A DNA stretch of 28,790 nt from Paulinella micropora (Eukaryota; Cercozoa; Imbricatea; Euglyphida), in NCBI GenBank assembly GCA_009731375.1, contig BJOX01000108.1, forward strand, positions 87,080 to 115,869. Reading direction: 5' to 3'. The position numbers were made by a program, and so were the translations under genes. The stretch's first letter is position 1; each line of letters starts with the position of its first letter. Below the pieces are notes generated by a model, which saw nothing but the letters and a program-made list of their open reading frames with translations, ran no database searches and had not been told where the DNA came from. Below are positions 1-10,435 of this stretch, one piece after another.

Positions 1-369
1 GTGCGCGGCGCAAGGAACAAAGAGCTGATCTGGGTTATAGCTAACACCGGGTTCTAACATATCTCCCCGTAAAGCTAAACGAGACTTTATGAACTTTTTC
101 CCGTTCTCATCTAACTTTACTTTGTGAACCCATGTCAATCTAACTATCTTACTAACTCCTGCCTTGCTTGCCTCCTTATGGGGTACCCATGTGTATGTGT
201 TAAAGGATTGAAGAGCTTTTAGCTCTGCTTTCATACCCTCTAAAACATCTTTAGCTGTCAAACCTGCCTCTATGACATCTTTGGGTACTCTGACGTCTAC
301 ATACAAATAAAAATCACGAATCTCATCTGCCACCATACGGTCATCGCATAAAAACATATTAGCGGGACT
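1..369 (-). pseudogene. Reverse transcriptase (RVT_2) N-terminal part, copia element
   Basis: The frame after the integrase stop encodes about 123 residues to the window edge. It has the conserved opening of the copia reverse transcriptase domain: an ELKAL helix, NTYTWVP, an LTWVHKVKLDENG strand-turn, SRLALRG, then a GVSYNPDQLFVP-like stretch. This matches the family pattern of W-(V/L)-P, W-V-(F/H)-K, an ARL-A-RG segment and a G-x-(D/S)-Y motif. The catalytic YVDD box would lie further on and is not visible. It is in the same frame as the integrase but separated from it by a TAA at 370-372, so a single-protein Pol could not be made without readthrough. Confidence 0.85.
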
Positions 370-2001
370 TTACAACGGGTATTCGGGATCCTTCACGGAG
401 TATTTGAGGATTTCCGAATTCAACATTCGTTCTTCTTCGTCCTCAAACTTAACTATGTGGGTGGGCTGAGGTTTGTCTCTTACTACGAGTCTATCTCTGG
501 GGTCACTCACTCTGCTGACTACCCCTACCCGTACTATGTTCTCCCATGCCACACCATATTTTTTCTTCGCACATCCATCTCCCCATGCACGCGCTGGCAC
601 TCTTACTACCTTACCTATCAGCTCTTGAGCCTCTCTCTTTTTTCTCTTGAGCTCACTGCTAGGGGTAAATCTCTTTACTGCCTTGCGCTGCCTTTTACCG
701 GGGATTATGTTACTCTCCGTTACTCTCTGACTCTGCTCCCACGTTAAACCCTTAGATGGTGGTGATTTCTCTTCGTATGCTCTTCTTTCATGTATTTTTA
801 GTGGATCTGTTGGATCTTGTTCATTTTCATGTTCTTGTGGTTTGATCTTGTGTTCTGTGGGTGATTGTTGTGGATAATGTGTCTCTGGACTTGTGTGTAG
901 GCGTGTATGTTTGTGATCCAGTGTATTCTTCTCCACATGCTCATTTTCATATGCGTGCTCATTCTCGTTCACATCGATATCAGCATTTTCTATCTCCCCC
1001 TCAGCTTCATTAAACTGTGTTGTTGGGTGGTCGTTGTTGACGTTGTGCGGTGACTTAGATGATTGAGGTGGTGATTGGGGTGGTGACGCTTGTGGAGATG
1101 TGTGTGGTTGCTCGCTCTCATTCTCATTCTCATTCTCCCCCTCAGAGTCATCATTATCCCATGACACTAGTTTAGGAGGATGAGCTTGTTTACCGATTTT
1201 ATGAATATTAAATCTCACATCTCTCACTCCGGAAATTATCTTCTTACAATCCCATACGCGGTATAGTTCCCGAAATAAATCATATCCTACTAGCATCACC
1301 TTTTTCCCTCTGTACTCTCCCTTCCGCACTTTAGTCTTAGGTACATGTAACACACCCATGCATCCTATTGGTTTTAAGTGAAAGAGTGTTGGTTTTCTAC
1401 CTAATAGCTGTTCATAAGGCGAGATTCCTTTGTGTTCCCCGTGAATTGCCGGTAGTATGTTGTGAATGGTTGTGGCTGCGTGTTCTAATTCTGCCCAGAA
1501 TTGCGGCGGTAATTTAGCGTGATATCTCATTGCTCGTGCTGGCCCCGCCGTAATATCATTCACTTTTTCTGCAATAGGATTCCCGTCTTTATCGTTTGTC
1601 GCGGAAGTTTTCCAAATAAAGCAAATATTTTTCCACCACTTTATGACTTCCTCCGGAGTATCAAATTCTTGATCTGCACGAATTTCCTTTACTTTGTTTC
1701 CTGTCTGTCTCTCATAAAAGGCTACAGCTTGTTTTAAGCAATCTACAAACTCATTCTTATGGGCTAAATAAAAGTCAAGAATGAACAGTGAGTAGTCGTC
1801 GGTGACCGAAAATTTAAACCGCTTACCACCTATTGATCTAGTTGCCCACGGTCCTGATGTGTCTATATGTAGGATTATACCTGGCTTTTGGGCTCTTTCT
1901 ATCTTATTAATTGCAAAACGTGGCAAACGTTTAGACTTTCCTATCATGCAAGATTCGCAAAATCTCACATCATTCTCGTCACCTACTAACTTAATGTTCA
2001 A
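370..2001 (-). pseudogene. Copia integrase with Pol linker, broken upstream by a frameshift
   Basis: This 543-residue reading frame begins with FCESCMIGK, the second half of the integrase HHCC zinc finger. The HxxxxH half lies upstream in another frame (about 2010-2060, seen as HYACGHYG). The rve core follows with D47 in HIDTSGP, D110 in IRADQEFD and E145 in NPIAEK; the D110-E145 spacing fits DD35E. The copia-specific module after the core is clear: HLKPIGCMGVLHVPK, then VMLVGYD and YRVWD. A long acidic, Asn/Glu/His-rich linker (residues about 285-430) leads to a basic tail. There is no ATG at the 5' end of the frame; the first codon is TTG next to a run of eight A bases on the coding strand, where the frame is lost. 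It ends at TAA 370-372. Confidence 0.9.
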
Positions 2002-2208
2002 TTTTTTTTGCTAACAGGTGCATCTTTGTTAACCCATAATGCCCACAGGCATAGTGGAAAAGCTTGATTCATATCTTTCTAGGTTTGTCTGACTTTCTGG
2101 GGTAAGCTTCGTATAATACTATATCTACGTGTGATTCTTTCTCTCTCTTATTTACTTCATGCTTACTTATCTCCTTTTTGTTGTCATTTGTGGGGCCTCC
2201 CTCCCCTT

Positions 2209-2850
2209 CTACCCCCTTGTTGCGAAAGGATCATACCGTTCGTTGACTTTCAATGGTTCATCATATTCGTCATCCCATCTATATATCATACTCTTAGTTA
2301 ACCTCCCCCTCACTAATATGTCACTCTCGTTAATGTGGATGGGGTGTTTGAGTATTACTAACTGTCCGTTTTGGTGGATGACTGATCTGTTGTGTCTGTG
2401 GTCCATCTGTCCTGTAGAGACTATGCTAACTGGTAAGGTAGTGTCGAGTAACATCTTCTTTTCTACTGCTCTAGGCCTTCCTTTCCCATCTATCACTGTC
2501 AGCCTAGCTCTTCCTGACTTACTCAACTCCCTCTCTCCATTACCTGTCAGTAGCTCTACAGGGTCTATCTCATCGACATCCATCAATCTGTCTTCTCTGC
2601 ATGATATGTCTGTGCTTGCTCCACTATCCTGTACTGTCATGTCTCTCTTTTTCATCACTCTTTTTCTCACATGTATCAACACATGCTCTGTCTCTGTTTC
2701 TGTCTCTGTTTCTGTTTCTGTCTCTAGTTCTCCCTCTCCTCTACCCTCACCTTCTCCCTCTTCTGTGAGTTGTGGGGGTGTAGTGATGGGACTCTGTCTG
2801 ACTGCTCTATCCAAGTACACTCCTTCTATTGCTCTTACTATGTCAGTCAA
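2209..2850 (-). pseudogene. Aspartic protease region of the copia element
   Basis: A 213-residue frame holds VQDSGASTDISC (about residues 77-88). D-S-G-A is the active-site motif of a retroviral-type aspartic protease, in which one Asp per monomer works in a homodimer to cut Gag-Pol. The flap and second beta region continue as LLTGNGERE and ILVRGRL. Before it is an acidic run of alternating Glu and Thr, encoded by a short CT/GT-rich repeat on the plus strand near 2690-2730. The frame ends in TAG at 2209-2211; about 200 bases with stops in the pol frame separate it from the integrase. Confidence 0.75.
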
Positions 2851-2869
2851 AAAGTCATCTCTCTCTAGC

Positions 2870-3355
2870 TCACCATGAGGTGGGACCTACCTGGTTGCCG
2901 AACTTGTTGGCAGAAGTGGGTCCAAGTCGTCGCTCTCCCTCATCCACTCCACTCTCTTCGCTCCCTTCTCTGCTCTGGCCGGTCCGCTGACTAGAAAATG
3001 GATTATGTTTCCGTGGTTGTTGCGGAATATTTTGCGAGACTTGTGGACTTGTGGAAATTTTGGTGTCACGTAAAGTTTCAAATTCCCCGAAAACGAGTCT
3101 TTGCGAAATTTTACGAGACTTTTCCAATGCTGCAGCTTTAAGACCTCGTTCGTTTGGGTAGTAAGGAGATTTGGGGGGACGCAACACGGGACTTACTGAC
3201 AAAGCCAATTCCGGGTAATCTGGGTCTTGTGTGGCGTGATATCCGCAGTACCTCGCATAAGATAATCGTTTCGCGTGATTTTCGAATACTCCCTTTCCTT
3301 TTGATTTTTCAACGGAAACATTACACGGCTTTTTGCATCTGTTTATTCCGCACAT
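2870..3355 (-). pseudogene. Gag-Pol linker of the copia element with a Cys/His cluster
   Basis: This frame of about 160 residues lies between the nucleocapsid and protease. It begins MCGINRCKKPC and continues to YCGYHATQ, a Cys/His arrangement that could bind zinc, then becomes Ser/Pro/Lys/Arg-rich. I cannot name a domain. The end overlaps coding-like sequence in another frame (2887-3081), so the frame probably shifts again before the protease. Its position in the element is the only reason to assign it to gag-pol. Confidence 0.45.
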
Positions 3356-3392
3356 TTCGTGTCAGGCGTGACTCCGTAAGAACTCTCAAGCC

Positions 3393-3683
3393 TCAAACGA
3401 GTTTCGTTAGGGTTAGGGATGACTGGGGACCTCGTGGGGTGGCGGATACTAACCGCACTTCCTTGCCTTCTCCCCGTAGTGAGGAGGGACCTCGTAGGGT
3501 GGCCGATACTAACCGCACTTCCCGTCCTTCTCCACTCTCACTACGTCTATTCCCTACCCTAGGTGTAGTCTTTGTTTCGTTCAAAAGGGCTTGGGGACAG
3601 GTAGATTCGGGGGGAGGTGAGCTTGGTTGCTCTTCATCTTTTTCTCTTTCCCGGGGAGTCCTCATCATCATCGTTTTTATCAT
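3393..3683 (-). pseudogene. Copia Gag-Pol linker with a 20-residue tandem duplication
   Basis: A 96-residue, Arg/Glu/Pro/Ser-rich frame follows the nucleocapsid and overlaps its end. It probably continues the nucleocapsid frame after a shift near 3640-3660, because the nucleocapsid frame stops just after an acidic DDDEDS stretch. Residues EVRLVSAT-RGP occur twice exactly 20 residues apart, matching the 60-bp direct repeat in the DNA. No domain is recognised. Confidence 0.4.
3421..3540. repeat. 60-bp tandem duplication inside the copia linker
   Basis: Two 60-base units (3421-3480 and 3481-3540) share ggacctcgt, then gggtggc, gatactaaccgcacttcc and ccttctcc at identical offsets, with a handful of substitutions. 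The period is a multiple of three, so the frame is kept. Confidence 0.8.
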
Positions 3684-4032
3684 AAGTGTTCCCCATGTGT
3701 ATTAAAGCAACGTTTGTATCGGAGTCACTTTGTTCGTCTTCGTTTTTGTCGTTGTCGGTTGTTATCAAAGTGAGTGCTTTCTTTTTCTTATGAAAGGGTT
3801 TCTTTTTGTTCTTGTAATTGTTCTTTTGTTCGTTCTTTTCTTGTTCTGTGGTCTTGTTTTCTGTTTGATTCCTCTTCAATTTTCCTTCTTTGCTAAACTT
3901 TTCCGAAATCACCGGGCAATATCTCATGGTATGGCCTTTGGCATCACATCCGAAACACGTGACTTTGAGCATCCAGTTTGGAGCTGTCTTTGGTCCCGGT
4001 TTATTGTCTCCCTTTTTACCCTTGCTATCCAT
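3634..4032 (-). pseudogene. Copia Gag nucleocapsid with CCHC zinc knuckle
   Basis: The 132-residue frame contains CFGCDAKGHTMRYC at about residues 31-44, a perfect C-x2-C-x4-H-x4-C zinc knuckle, which binds the element RNA during packaging. A very Lys/Asn-rich tail follows and then an acidic Asp/Glu stretch. The ATG at 4032-4030 overlaps by one base the TAA (4034-4032) of the preceding gag frame, so the start is probably a by-product of a frameshift and not a true initiation site. Confidence 0.85.
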
Positions 4033-4953
4033 TAGGAGATTGGTCCCTTGCCATCCCGAGATTTCCGGTTGTTATGTTTGCGTATTTGAGCTTTTCTTTC
4101 ACGAAAACTGTTACGTCTTTCTTTTTCTTCCCGCATTTTCCATCTTTCCTTAGATGCTTCACATAATTCCGAGAAATTTGGTCTTAGTCTGGCCGGGAGA
4201 TCATAGTGGTCCACCTGAAATTTATCCCGAAAGCTGGATGGTAGCGCAATTTCTTAAATAGCTTTCTCTTTGCTTCCTCATCGGAAAATGGTGTCCCACG
4301 TAAACTTTCAAGCTGAATTTTCTTTGCGAGAAATTCATTAGCCAGTCTATATATCTCTCACCTGCCCTTGGCCTCGTTCTCTCAAACTCTTCCTCTAACA
4401 TGTACCTACCTGCCCCGGAAATGCAACCCCACTGATCTCTTACTGCTATCAACTCTTCAATGAGTTCTATCGTCTTCTGTGTTCGCAGGAAGTTAGATAC
4501 ATTGTCTTTGGTAAAAGCCACAGACAGACATAACTGCAAAGTTTTCATCCTTTCATAATATTTCTTCTCTTTGCGTATAGCTGTCTTTCTTCTTGTATGT
4601 TGTCTTCTACTTTGCCTTTTCTTTTTTCTCGCTTCTTTCTCTTTCCACTCTTTCTTTTGTTCTGCTGTCATTTTATCCCAATTCTCTTGTGATTTATTTT
4701 CTTTCTTTGTCTGGGGTCTCTGTCTTCCTCTCTGAGAGGCATCTGATTCTTCATCTTCTTCACTATCACTTATGAGCGTGTCGGGTTCTTCTAAGTCTTC
4801 TGCCGCATTAGCCCTTGCTTCATCGTAAGGAAAATCCTTTTTTGGCTTTAGCCGGGTCGGCCAATGCCACAGATACCATCTCTGCCACGTGGACAGATAC
4901 TCCCTGCATATGCTTCTGAAACTTGCTTGACCAAGGCAATAAGCTTTGGTCAT
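4032..4953 (-). pseudogene. Copia Gag, central part in shifting frames
   Basis: The main frame (4222-4953) has an acidic segment, a long Lys/Arg/Glu-rich helix likely to be coiled coil, and a C-terminal helical part with IELIEELIAVRDQWG and LEEEFERTRPRAGE. Near 4340-4365 Gag-like coding moves to another frame (NEFLAKKIQLESLRG, then FSDEEAKRKLF). It moves again near 4215-4260 into the frame 4032-4214 (DLPARLRPNFSELCEAS). These changes in about 300 bases argue for a decayed copy. Assignment rests on position before the zinc knuckle and general resemblance to copia Gag. Confidence 0.65.
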
Positions 4954-5020
4954 CGTCCTCGAATATGTGCACTTGACTCAATACGTGCTTCGGCACGCTT
5001 GCCTCCTTGTCAAGGCTCAT
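4820..5020 (-). pseudogene. Copia Gag N-terminus
   Basis: From the ATG at 5020-5018 the frame encodes MSLDKEASVPKH and continues with a FEDDDQSLLPWSSKFQKHM segment, resembling the copia Gag opening in which an acidic loop precedes a Trp and a helix. It stops soon after KAKKGF, at a run of six A bases (plus-strand T 4838-4843); one base fewer would lead into the central Gag frame. Confidence 0.6.
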
Positions 5021-5040
5021 AACCAACGTAATCTATCTCT

Positions 5041-7010
5041 CAAACGCAGAGTTTAGGGAAGCTACCCCGCTAAGGGTAGAATAACTGAAGAAAATACTTT
5101 TAATAACTTTTGGGTCACACAAACTTATGATGTTATGACCTTTACAGAATTGTAATACTCATTTGATTCTAGGCATTCCAGACTATTATTCACGAATACT
5201 CTAGAAAATGTCCGGCCTATGAACCTGCCTATGTGACTAAGACTATCCAAATTACCTGTAAATTGTCTAGGTGGAGTAACGGGTATTAGTAGTACATTAC
5301 AACGATACTAACTAGCCTCAGTCCGCACCCAACAAATCGTGGCTCGGACTCCGATTTCAAAACACAAGCTCTATACTATTATAATATCACCATTCATCGG
5401 ATCATTTGGAGTCTTCAAGCTCCCTTCGGCTTCCCTTCCTTCCTAAGGCACCTAGCCTTACCCAACGTGACAACGGTCTCCAAAACATATGACTTGACAC
5501 CCAAGCTCTGTATCGGCGATCATTGCCACGGTTCTGCCCTCCGAGTGCAAACTTGAGCCTTAGGCCGGGGCGCGCGAGCAAGGACAGTCACTTGAGATCC
5601 CCTGCATTGAACGTGTCAGTTCGTTGCGGCGGGAAGTTGAAATATATATCAGTTCGTTGCGGCGGGAAGATGATAATGTGTAATGCTGAGAAATGACCCA
5701 ATCATGTCAAGTTTGTTAAAAATATGTCATGATATTAATATATCATAGTAGTATTTTGGAATCAGAACTAGTGACCACAATTTTCTGGTTGAGATTCATC
5801 AATGTTACCTATCCGGTCCTGCAACTGTCACTGAACCGTGCGCGCCTGCCAGTACTCATGTTTCCAACCAAAAGCTGAGAGCTTCAATATGACATATATA
5901 TTTTTGAGAGTCTTCCATTTCCGAGTCTTTTGATTATGTTTTGTCAGACTGTGTTTGTAAAACTTAATTTCTTTGTAGGTAATCAACACAACTTACTACA
6001 GGTTTGTTCGTTGGTGGCAAATGACACAATACTACAAAATATGTCATATATATGTATATATTATATATATATTTTAAATTACAATTCAACAAAGTCAAGG
6101 TGCTTCCGATGCATGAAATTAGTGAAGCATCGGACTCACATCATACTCAACTTGTGAGAAAATGTTACTAGTCACCTAGGACAGAAGTTGATCATACAGA
6201 ATGAAAAACAAATGTGTTAAACAAATGACAAAATTTAACATGCTTGAGACACAGCGCGCAGCCTGCGACGAATTTTGTGAAACTTTGTCACACCAATGTC
6301 TGAATGTTTGGCAAAACTTTGTTACAATTTTTTGCTGCTTGCACATCAATTCATTTAGGGATGCATTAACTAGTATTCATTTGACATACAAATCTGAACC
6401 AGACGCTTCATCGCGAAGCTGTTGCTCTAAAGCTTCAAAGAATTTTTGTTCTACATTGTGAAAAGTAGACAATGAATCTCACATCGTGTCGTAAATTCTG
6501 TTCAAATGTAGATTTTTGTTTCTGACTAAAATATTTCTAAGACACTAAAGCCTGTGACTTTTGAACCCTCAACTATGTGTGTTCTCAACACAGACAGGTA
6601 TTAATACTATTGATTGCAAAATTTATATTTCTAAAAAAAAAACAAATGAAAATAAACAGAAACTGACAGTTTTTGAAAAACAAAAATGTCATATTGTGAA
6701 AATGACTCAGTTTTAACAACCTCAACTGAAAAAAAAAATCGATAAAATCAAGTTCAAATAGTTTTTCAGAAAATTAAAATATGACATATTCCAAACATGA
6801 CTGCTTTTGAGTCGACAATCAGTTTAAAAAGCGCTAAAAGTAGTTTAGGCTAACTTTTTTTATGACTGAACAAACTAGGTCAAAGGGAATGAGAAGTAAA
6901 AAAGCGAAATGAACTTCAGTAAAATGAAGAGGGGGGAGTTAAGAGGGTGCTGTTTTTTATGTCTGTGCAAAAAATTGCCTGGAAAATTTGTCCCTGGGGG
7001 GGGGGGGGGG
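5041..7010. other. Gene-free AT-rich DNA, possible decayed LTR side of the copia element
   Basis: This is where the 5' LTR and leader of the copia element should lie. No clear TG...CA-bounded LTR or tRNA-complementary primer site was found. The 5400-5600 part is more GC-rich with no open frame; 5700-7000 is AT-rich with many A and T runs and frames under 90 codons without domain features. A run of about 19 G bases lies at roughly 6994-7012. Confidence 0.5.
5618..5670. repeat. 20-bp direct repeat, two copies 33 bp apart
   Basis: The sequence cagttcgttgcggcgggaag is present at 5618-5637 and 5651-5670 without mismatch, separated by a short AT-rich spacer. Its function is unknown. Confidence 0.85.
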
Positions 7011-7040
7011 GAAAAATGTTGTTGTTGTTGTTGTTGTTGC

Positions 7041-7126
7041 TCAATTTAATTAATCATCAATGACTAGCTGAAATGCTAACGGCCAAACTAATAAACTGCC
7101 ACTCACATTTCCGGAAGTCGCGACCA
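7041..7126 (-). mobile_element. SINE-like element copy 1, truncated
   Basis: On the minus strand this is the body of the local short element: aagtggc-like and ggccgtta segments, then ttaattaaattga running into an (AAC)n tail, seen on the plus strand as GTT repeats at 7018-7039. The 5' head is missing. The same order is found in the copies at 7226, 7649, 7853 and 8746. Confidence 0.5.
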
Positions 7127-7146
7127 GTTGTTGTTGTTATTATTAC

Positions 7147-7183
<37 letters not shown>

Positions 7184-7225
7184 GCTGCTGTTGCTGCTGT
7201 TGTTGTTGTTATTGTTGTTGTTGTT
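7127..7225. repeat. (GTT)n microsatellite with GCT interruptions
   Basis: Trinucleotide array, mainly GTT, interrupted by GCT and ATT. It is the AAC-type tail of the minus-strand element copy that follows at 7226. Confidence 0.9.
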
Positions 7226-7353
7226 GATCGATTTAATTAATAATCGATAACCAGTTGTAGTGTGGCTATCGGCCAAATTGATAAAATGCCACTTTCATTC
7301 CCAGCCGTCGGGACACCAGAGCTGATTCAAGGACTCTAGGGCTCAAAAACAAT

Positions 7354-7355
<2 letters not shown>
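7226..7355 (-). mobile_element. SINE-like element copy 2
   Basis: Minus-strand order: a gagccctagag start, cagctctggtgtcccgac (comparable with the head of the copy at 8746), aaagtggcatttt, ggccgatagccacac, then aattaaatcgatc and an (AAC)n tail. The head segment is the part that resembles a tRNA-derived promoter in the better-preserved copy. A (GA)n array (7355-7411) adjoins the head. Confidence 0.55.
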
Positions 7356-7384
<29 letters not shown>

Positions 7385-7412
7385 AAGAGAGAGAGAGAAA
7401 GAGAGAGAGATA

Positions 7413-7449
<37 letters not shown>

Positions 7450-7600
7450 GCTGCTGTTGCTGTTCTTGTTGTTGTTGTTGTTGTTGTTCTTGTTGTTGTT
7501 GTTGTTGTTGTTGTTGCTGTTGTTGTTGTTATTGTTGTTGTTGTTGTTGTTGTTGTGTTATTGTTGTTGTTGTTGTTGTTGTTGTTGATGTTGCTGTTGC

Positions 7601-7643
<43 letters not shown>

Positions 7644-7648
7644 GATGT
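7355..7648. repeat. (GA)n followed by a long (GTT)n array
   Basis: About 57 bases of GA repeat with AA interruptions (to 7411) pass into about 235 bases of GTT repeat with GCT, CTT and ATT variants. Frames running through it give only Asn, Thr, Leu or Ser homopolymers and are not coding. Confidence 0.9.
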
Positions 7649-7702
7649 TCAATTTAATTAATAATCAATAACTAGTTGGTAACTAGTTGGAGTGTGGCTG
7701 TT
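7649..7702 (-). mobile_element. SINE-like element copy 3, short 3' fragment
   Basis: Contains the tcaatttaattaataatca end and agtgtggctgt found in copies 2 and 6, between two GTT arrays. A short fragment at 7731-7779 (aagatggtgtggct) may be another remnant. Confidence 0.4.
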
Positions 7703-7931
7703 GGTGTTGTTGTTGTTGTTGTTGTTGCTGTAAACCAATTATAAGATGGTGTGGCTACGTCTAAAAATATATGACTGAGTTGTTGTTATTGTTCTTGTTC
7801 TTGTTGTTGTTGTTGTTGTTGTTGTTGCTGTTGTTGTTGCTGTTGTTGCTGTTCAATTTAATTTTGTAAATTAAACCAAAGGCAAGATGGTGTGTGGGCT
7901 AACGGCCTAAACTAATATCTGCCACTCCAAG

Positions 7932-8059
<128 letters not shown>

Positions 8060-8099
8060 CGAAACAAAAGAAACAGAAACATAACAATAGACAACAACA

Positions 8100-8109
8100 N
8101 NNNNNNNNN
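8100..8109. other. Assembly gap of 10 N
   Basis: Ten N bases, a common placeholder length, between two purine-rich stretches downstream of the poly(A) tract. Confidence 0.95.
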
Positions 8110-8358
8110 AGGAAACAAGCAAGAGAGCGTGGACAAAAGTAGAACAACAACAAGAGAGAGAAGAGGAAGGTCAGCGAGGAAAGCAAACTAGAACTAAGGA
8201 AAGATCTAGCCTACAGCAAAAGGAAGGAGGAAGAAAGAAGGGAGATGAAGGGGGAGGAGAAACTCGCCATGACCAATGAGAAAACAGTCCGAGCAACAAG
8301 TAAGAAGCTCACGTGAGAACTATAGTTATATAGTGGGGCTAGCAAGCACCAGCAATTA

Positions 8359-8587
8359 GTCACAAGCGCTGGTGGCCGAAGAGCTGTATAGAAACCTTCA
8401 AAGTCAGAGAATGGTAGGAAAGAAAGGCCCTACCAACTGACACAAGAGAAGGGAAGCACCCCCTAGACTAGCTGGGCCATAGAAGACGTCAGGATGCGGG
8501 AGGAAAGGGTGCGGGAGAGAACGAGGCGAGTATGCTGTGACATAAGGGTAACAGATAGCACTAGACAGGGAGAGGAGAGAGATAAAG
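8359..8587. other. Purine-rich spacer without a gene
   Basis: Unique-looking, purine-rich sequence between two element units. Frames here lack start context, domains or splice signals. Confidence 0.4.
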
Positions 8588-8630
8588 TGTTGTTGTTGTT
8601 GTTGCTGTTGTTGTTGTTGTTGTTGTTGCT

Positions 8631-8661
<31 letters not shown>

Positions 8662-8707
8662 TTGTTGTTGCTGTTGTTGTTGTTGTTGTTGTTGCTGTTG
8701 CTGTTGC

Positions 8708-8745
<38 letters not shown>
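8588..8745. repeat. (GTT)n/(GCT)n microsatellite, tail of element copy 6
   Basis: About 158 bases of GTT with GCT variants adjoining the taaaatttaatgata end of the unit at 8746. Confidence 0.9.
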
Positions 8746-9480
<735 letters not shown>

Positions 9481-9523
9481 GTTTGGTTGTTATCGTGAAA
9501 CAAGCCAAAGAGAAAACAAAGGG

Positions 9524-9581
9524 ATGCAAGCAAAGAAAAAATTCGCAATAAAAAAAAATGCAAGCAAAGAAAAAATTCGCA
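9524..9581. repeat. 24-bp direct repeat, period 34
   Basis: The unit beginning atgcaagcaaagaaaaa and ending attcgca occurs at 9524-9547 and 9558-9581, separated by an A-rich spacer. Confidence 0.75.
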
Positions 9582-9959
9582 CGCCCAAGAAAATACGGTC
9601 CGGATAATTCCGTAAACTACGGATGACTTGTTGCAAAAAGGCTAACTGCAGCGGCCCACCCATGAGCGTTTAGGTATTTGCGAAATGCTAAAATATTTTT
9701 ACAGAACCTGGAAAAGAATTTGCTAAAAAAAAAAAAAAAGTTGTACACCTGAGAGGCAACCAGAGTTTCGTAAGTTCGTATGGTCGAAGTCGACCAGCAT
9801 GCAGAGAGTGGCTGCACAGTATATCCATGATGTGATTGTTTGAAGCTGCAAGCTACATTCTGTCTGAGATACCAAGCAGGTGAAAGTTCTACCTTTTAAC
9901 CTTAACTGGCCATGGCCACCCATTCACAGTAGCTCTGAGTGGGTTTTCGAGCTTGCGGA
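9582..9959. other. Sequence with no recognised gene or repeat
   Basis: Mixed-composition DNA. Short open frames on both strands show no family motif. An A run lies near 9724-9739. Confidence 0.4.
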
Positions 9960-10283
9960 GCGCCGAGGGGTTCTTAGCGTGCATGAGACGGTTGCAAGGG
10001 GCGCCAGTACCTTTTTACGGCACTCCTTACTCTCCTTCTATTTGTTAGAGTGTTAGCCCGAGGTTACCAGCAGCCAGGGTACAAGCAGGGTACTGTACGT
10101 AGATATGCGCAGGACTGAAACAGCGACGATAATGCTATTATCTCTCGTCGTGGCTGCGCCGAGGGGTTCTTAGTGTGCACGAGACGGTTGCCAGGGGCGC
10201 CAGTACTTTTTTACGGCACTCCTTACTCTCCTATTTGTCAGAGTGTAAACAGCGACGACTGCTATTAGCTCTAGCCGTGGCTT
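9960..10283. repeat. Imperfect tandem duplication of a 196-bp unit
   Basis: Unit 1 (9960-10155) and unit 2 (10156-10283) both start gcgccgaggggttcttag, continue with gagacggttgc, ggggcgccagtac and acggcactccttactctcc, and end with aaacagcgacga and a cgtggct segment. Unit 2 lacks about 65 bases between the agagtgt and aaacagcgacg segments. Neither unit has a convincing coding frame. Confidence 0.8.
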
Positions 10284-10435
10284 CAATGTTGATTCAGTTG
10301 CTGCAAACTTTCAGCAATGAGATCATTAGATGTACTGTCAATGTCATGATCGATTGATCAATGCATCAACCATGTCGTCACCAACATTTTGGTAGACAAT
10401 GTCAGCAAAACGCTAGACGTTGGCAGGGAAGGAGT

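Larger units (their letters stand above)
1..5020 (-). mobile_element. Degenerate Ty1/copia-type LTR retrotransposon, 3' part cut by window edge
   Basis: Read on the minus strand, the order is Gag with a CCHC zinc knuckle, aspartic protease, integrase, then reverse transcriptase. Integrase before reverse transcriptase is the diagnostic order of Ty1/copia (Pseudoviridae-like) elements; Ty3/gypsy elements have it after. A functional element would use one or two long reading frames. Here the coding potential jumps among all three minus frames at least six times, and an in-frame TAA separates integrase from reverse transcriptase, so this copy looks dead unless the assembly has many indel errors. 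Two of the shifts fall in A runs (minus sense) near 2002-2009 and 4838-4843. No LTR or primer-binding site was identified upstream of gag, and the 3' LTR lies outside the window. Confidence 0.9.

Noticed and set aside
3385-3425. Telomere-like ccctaaccctaa on the minus strand
   Set aside because: Only two units lie inside the retroelement coding region; there is no array.
6201-6461. 86-codon Cys-rich plus-strand frame
   Set aside because: No domain, no splice or neighbour support, AT-rich surroundings; expected by chance.
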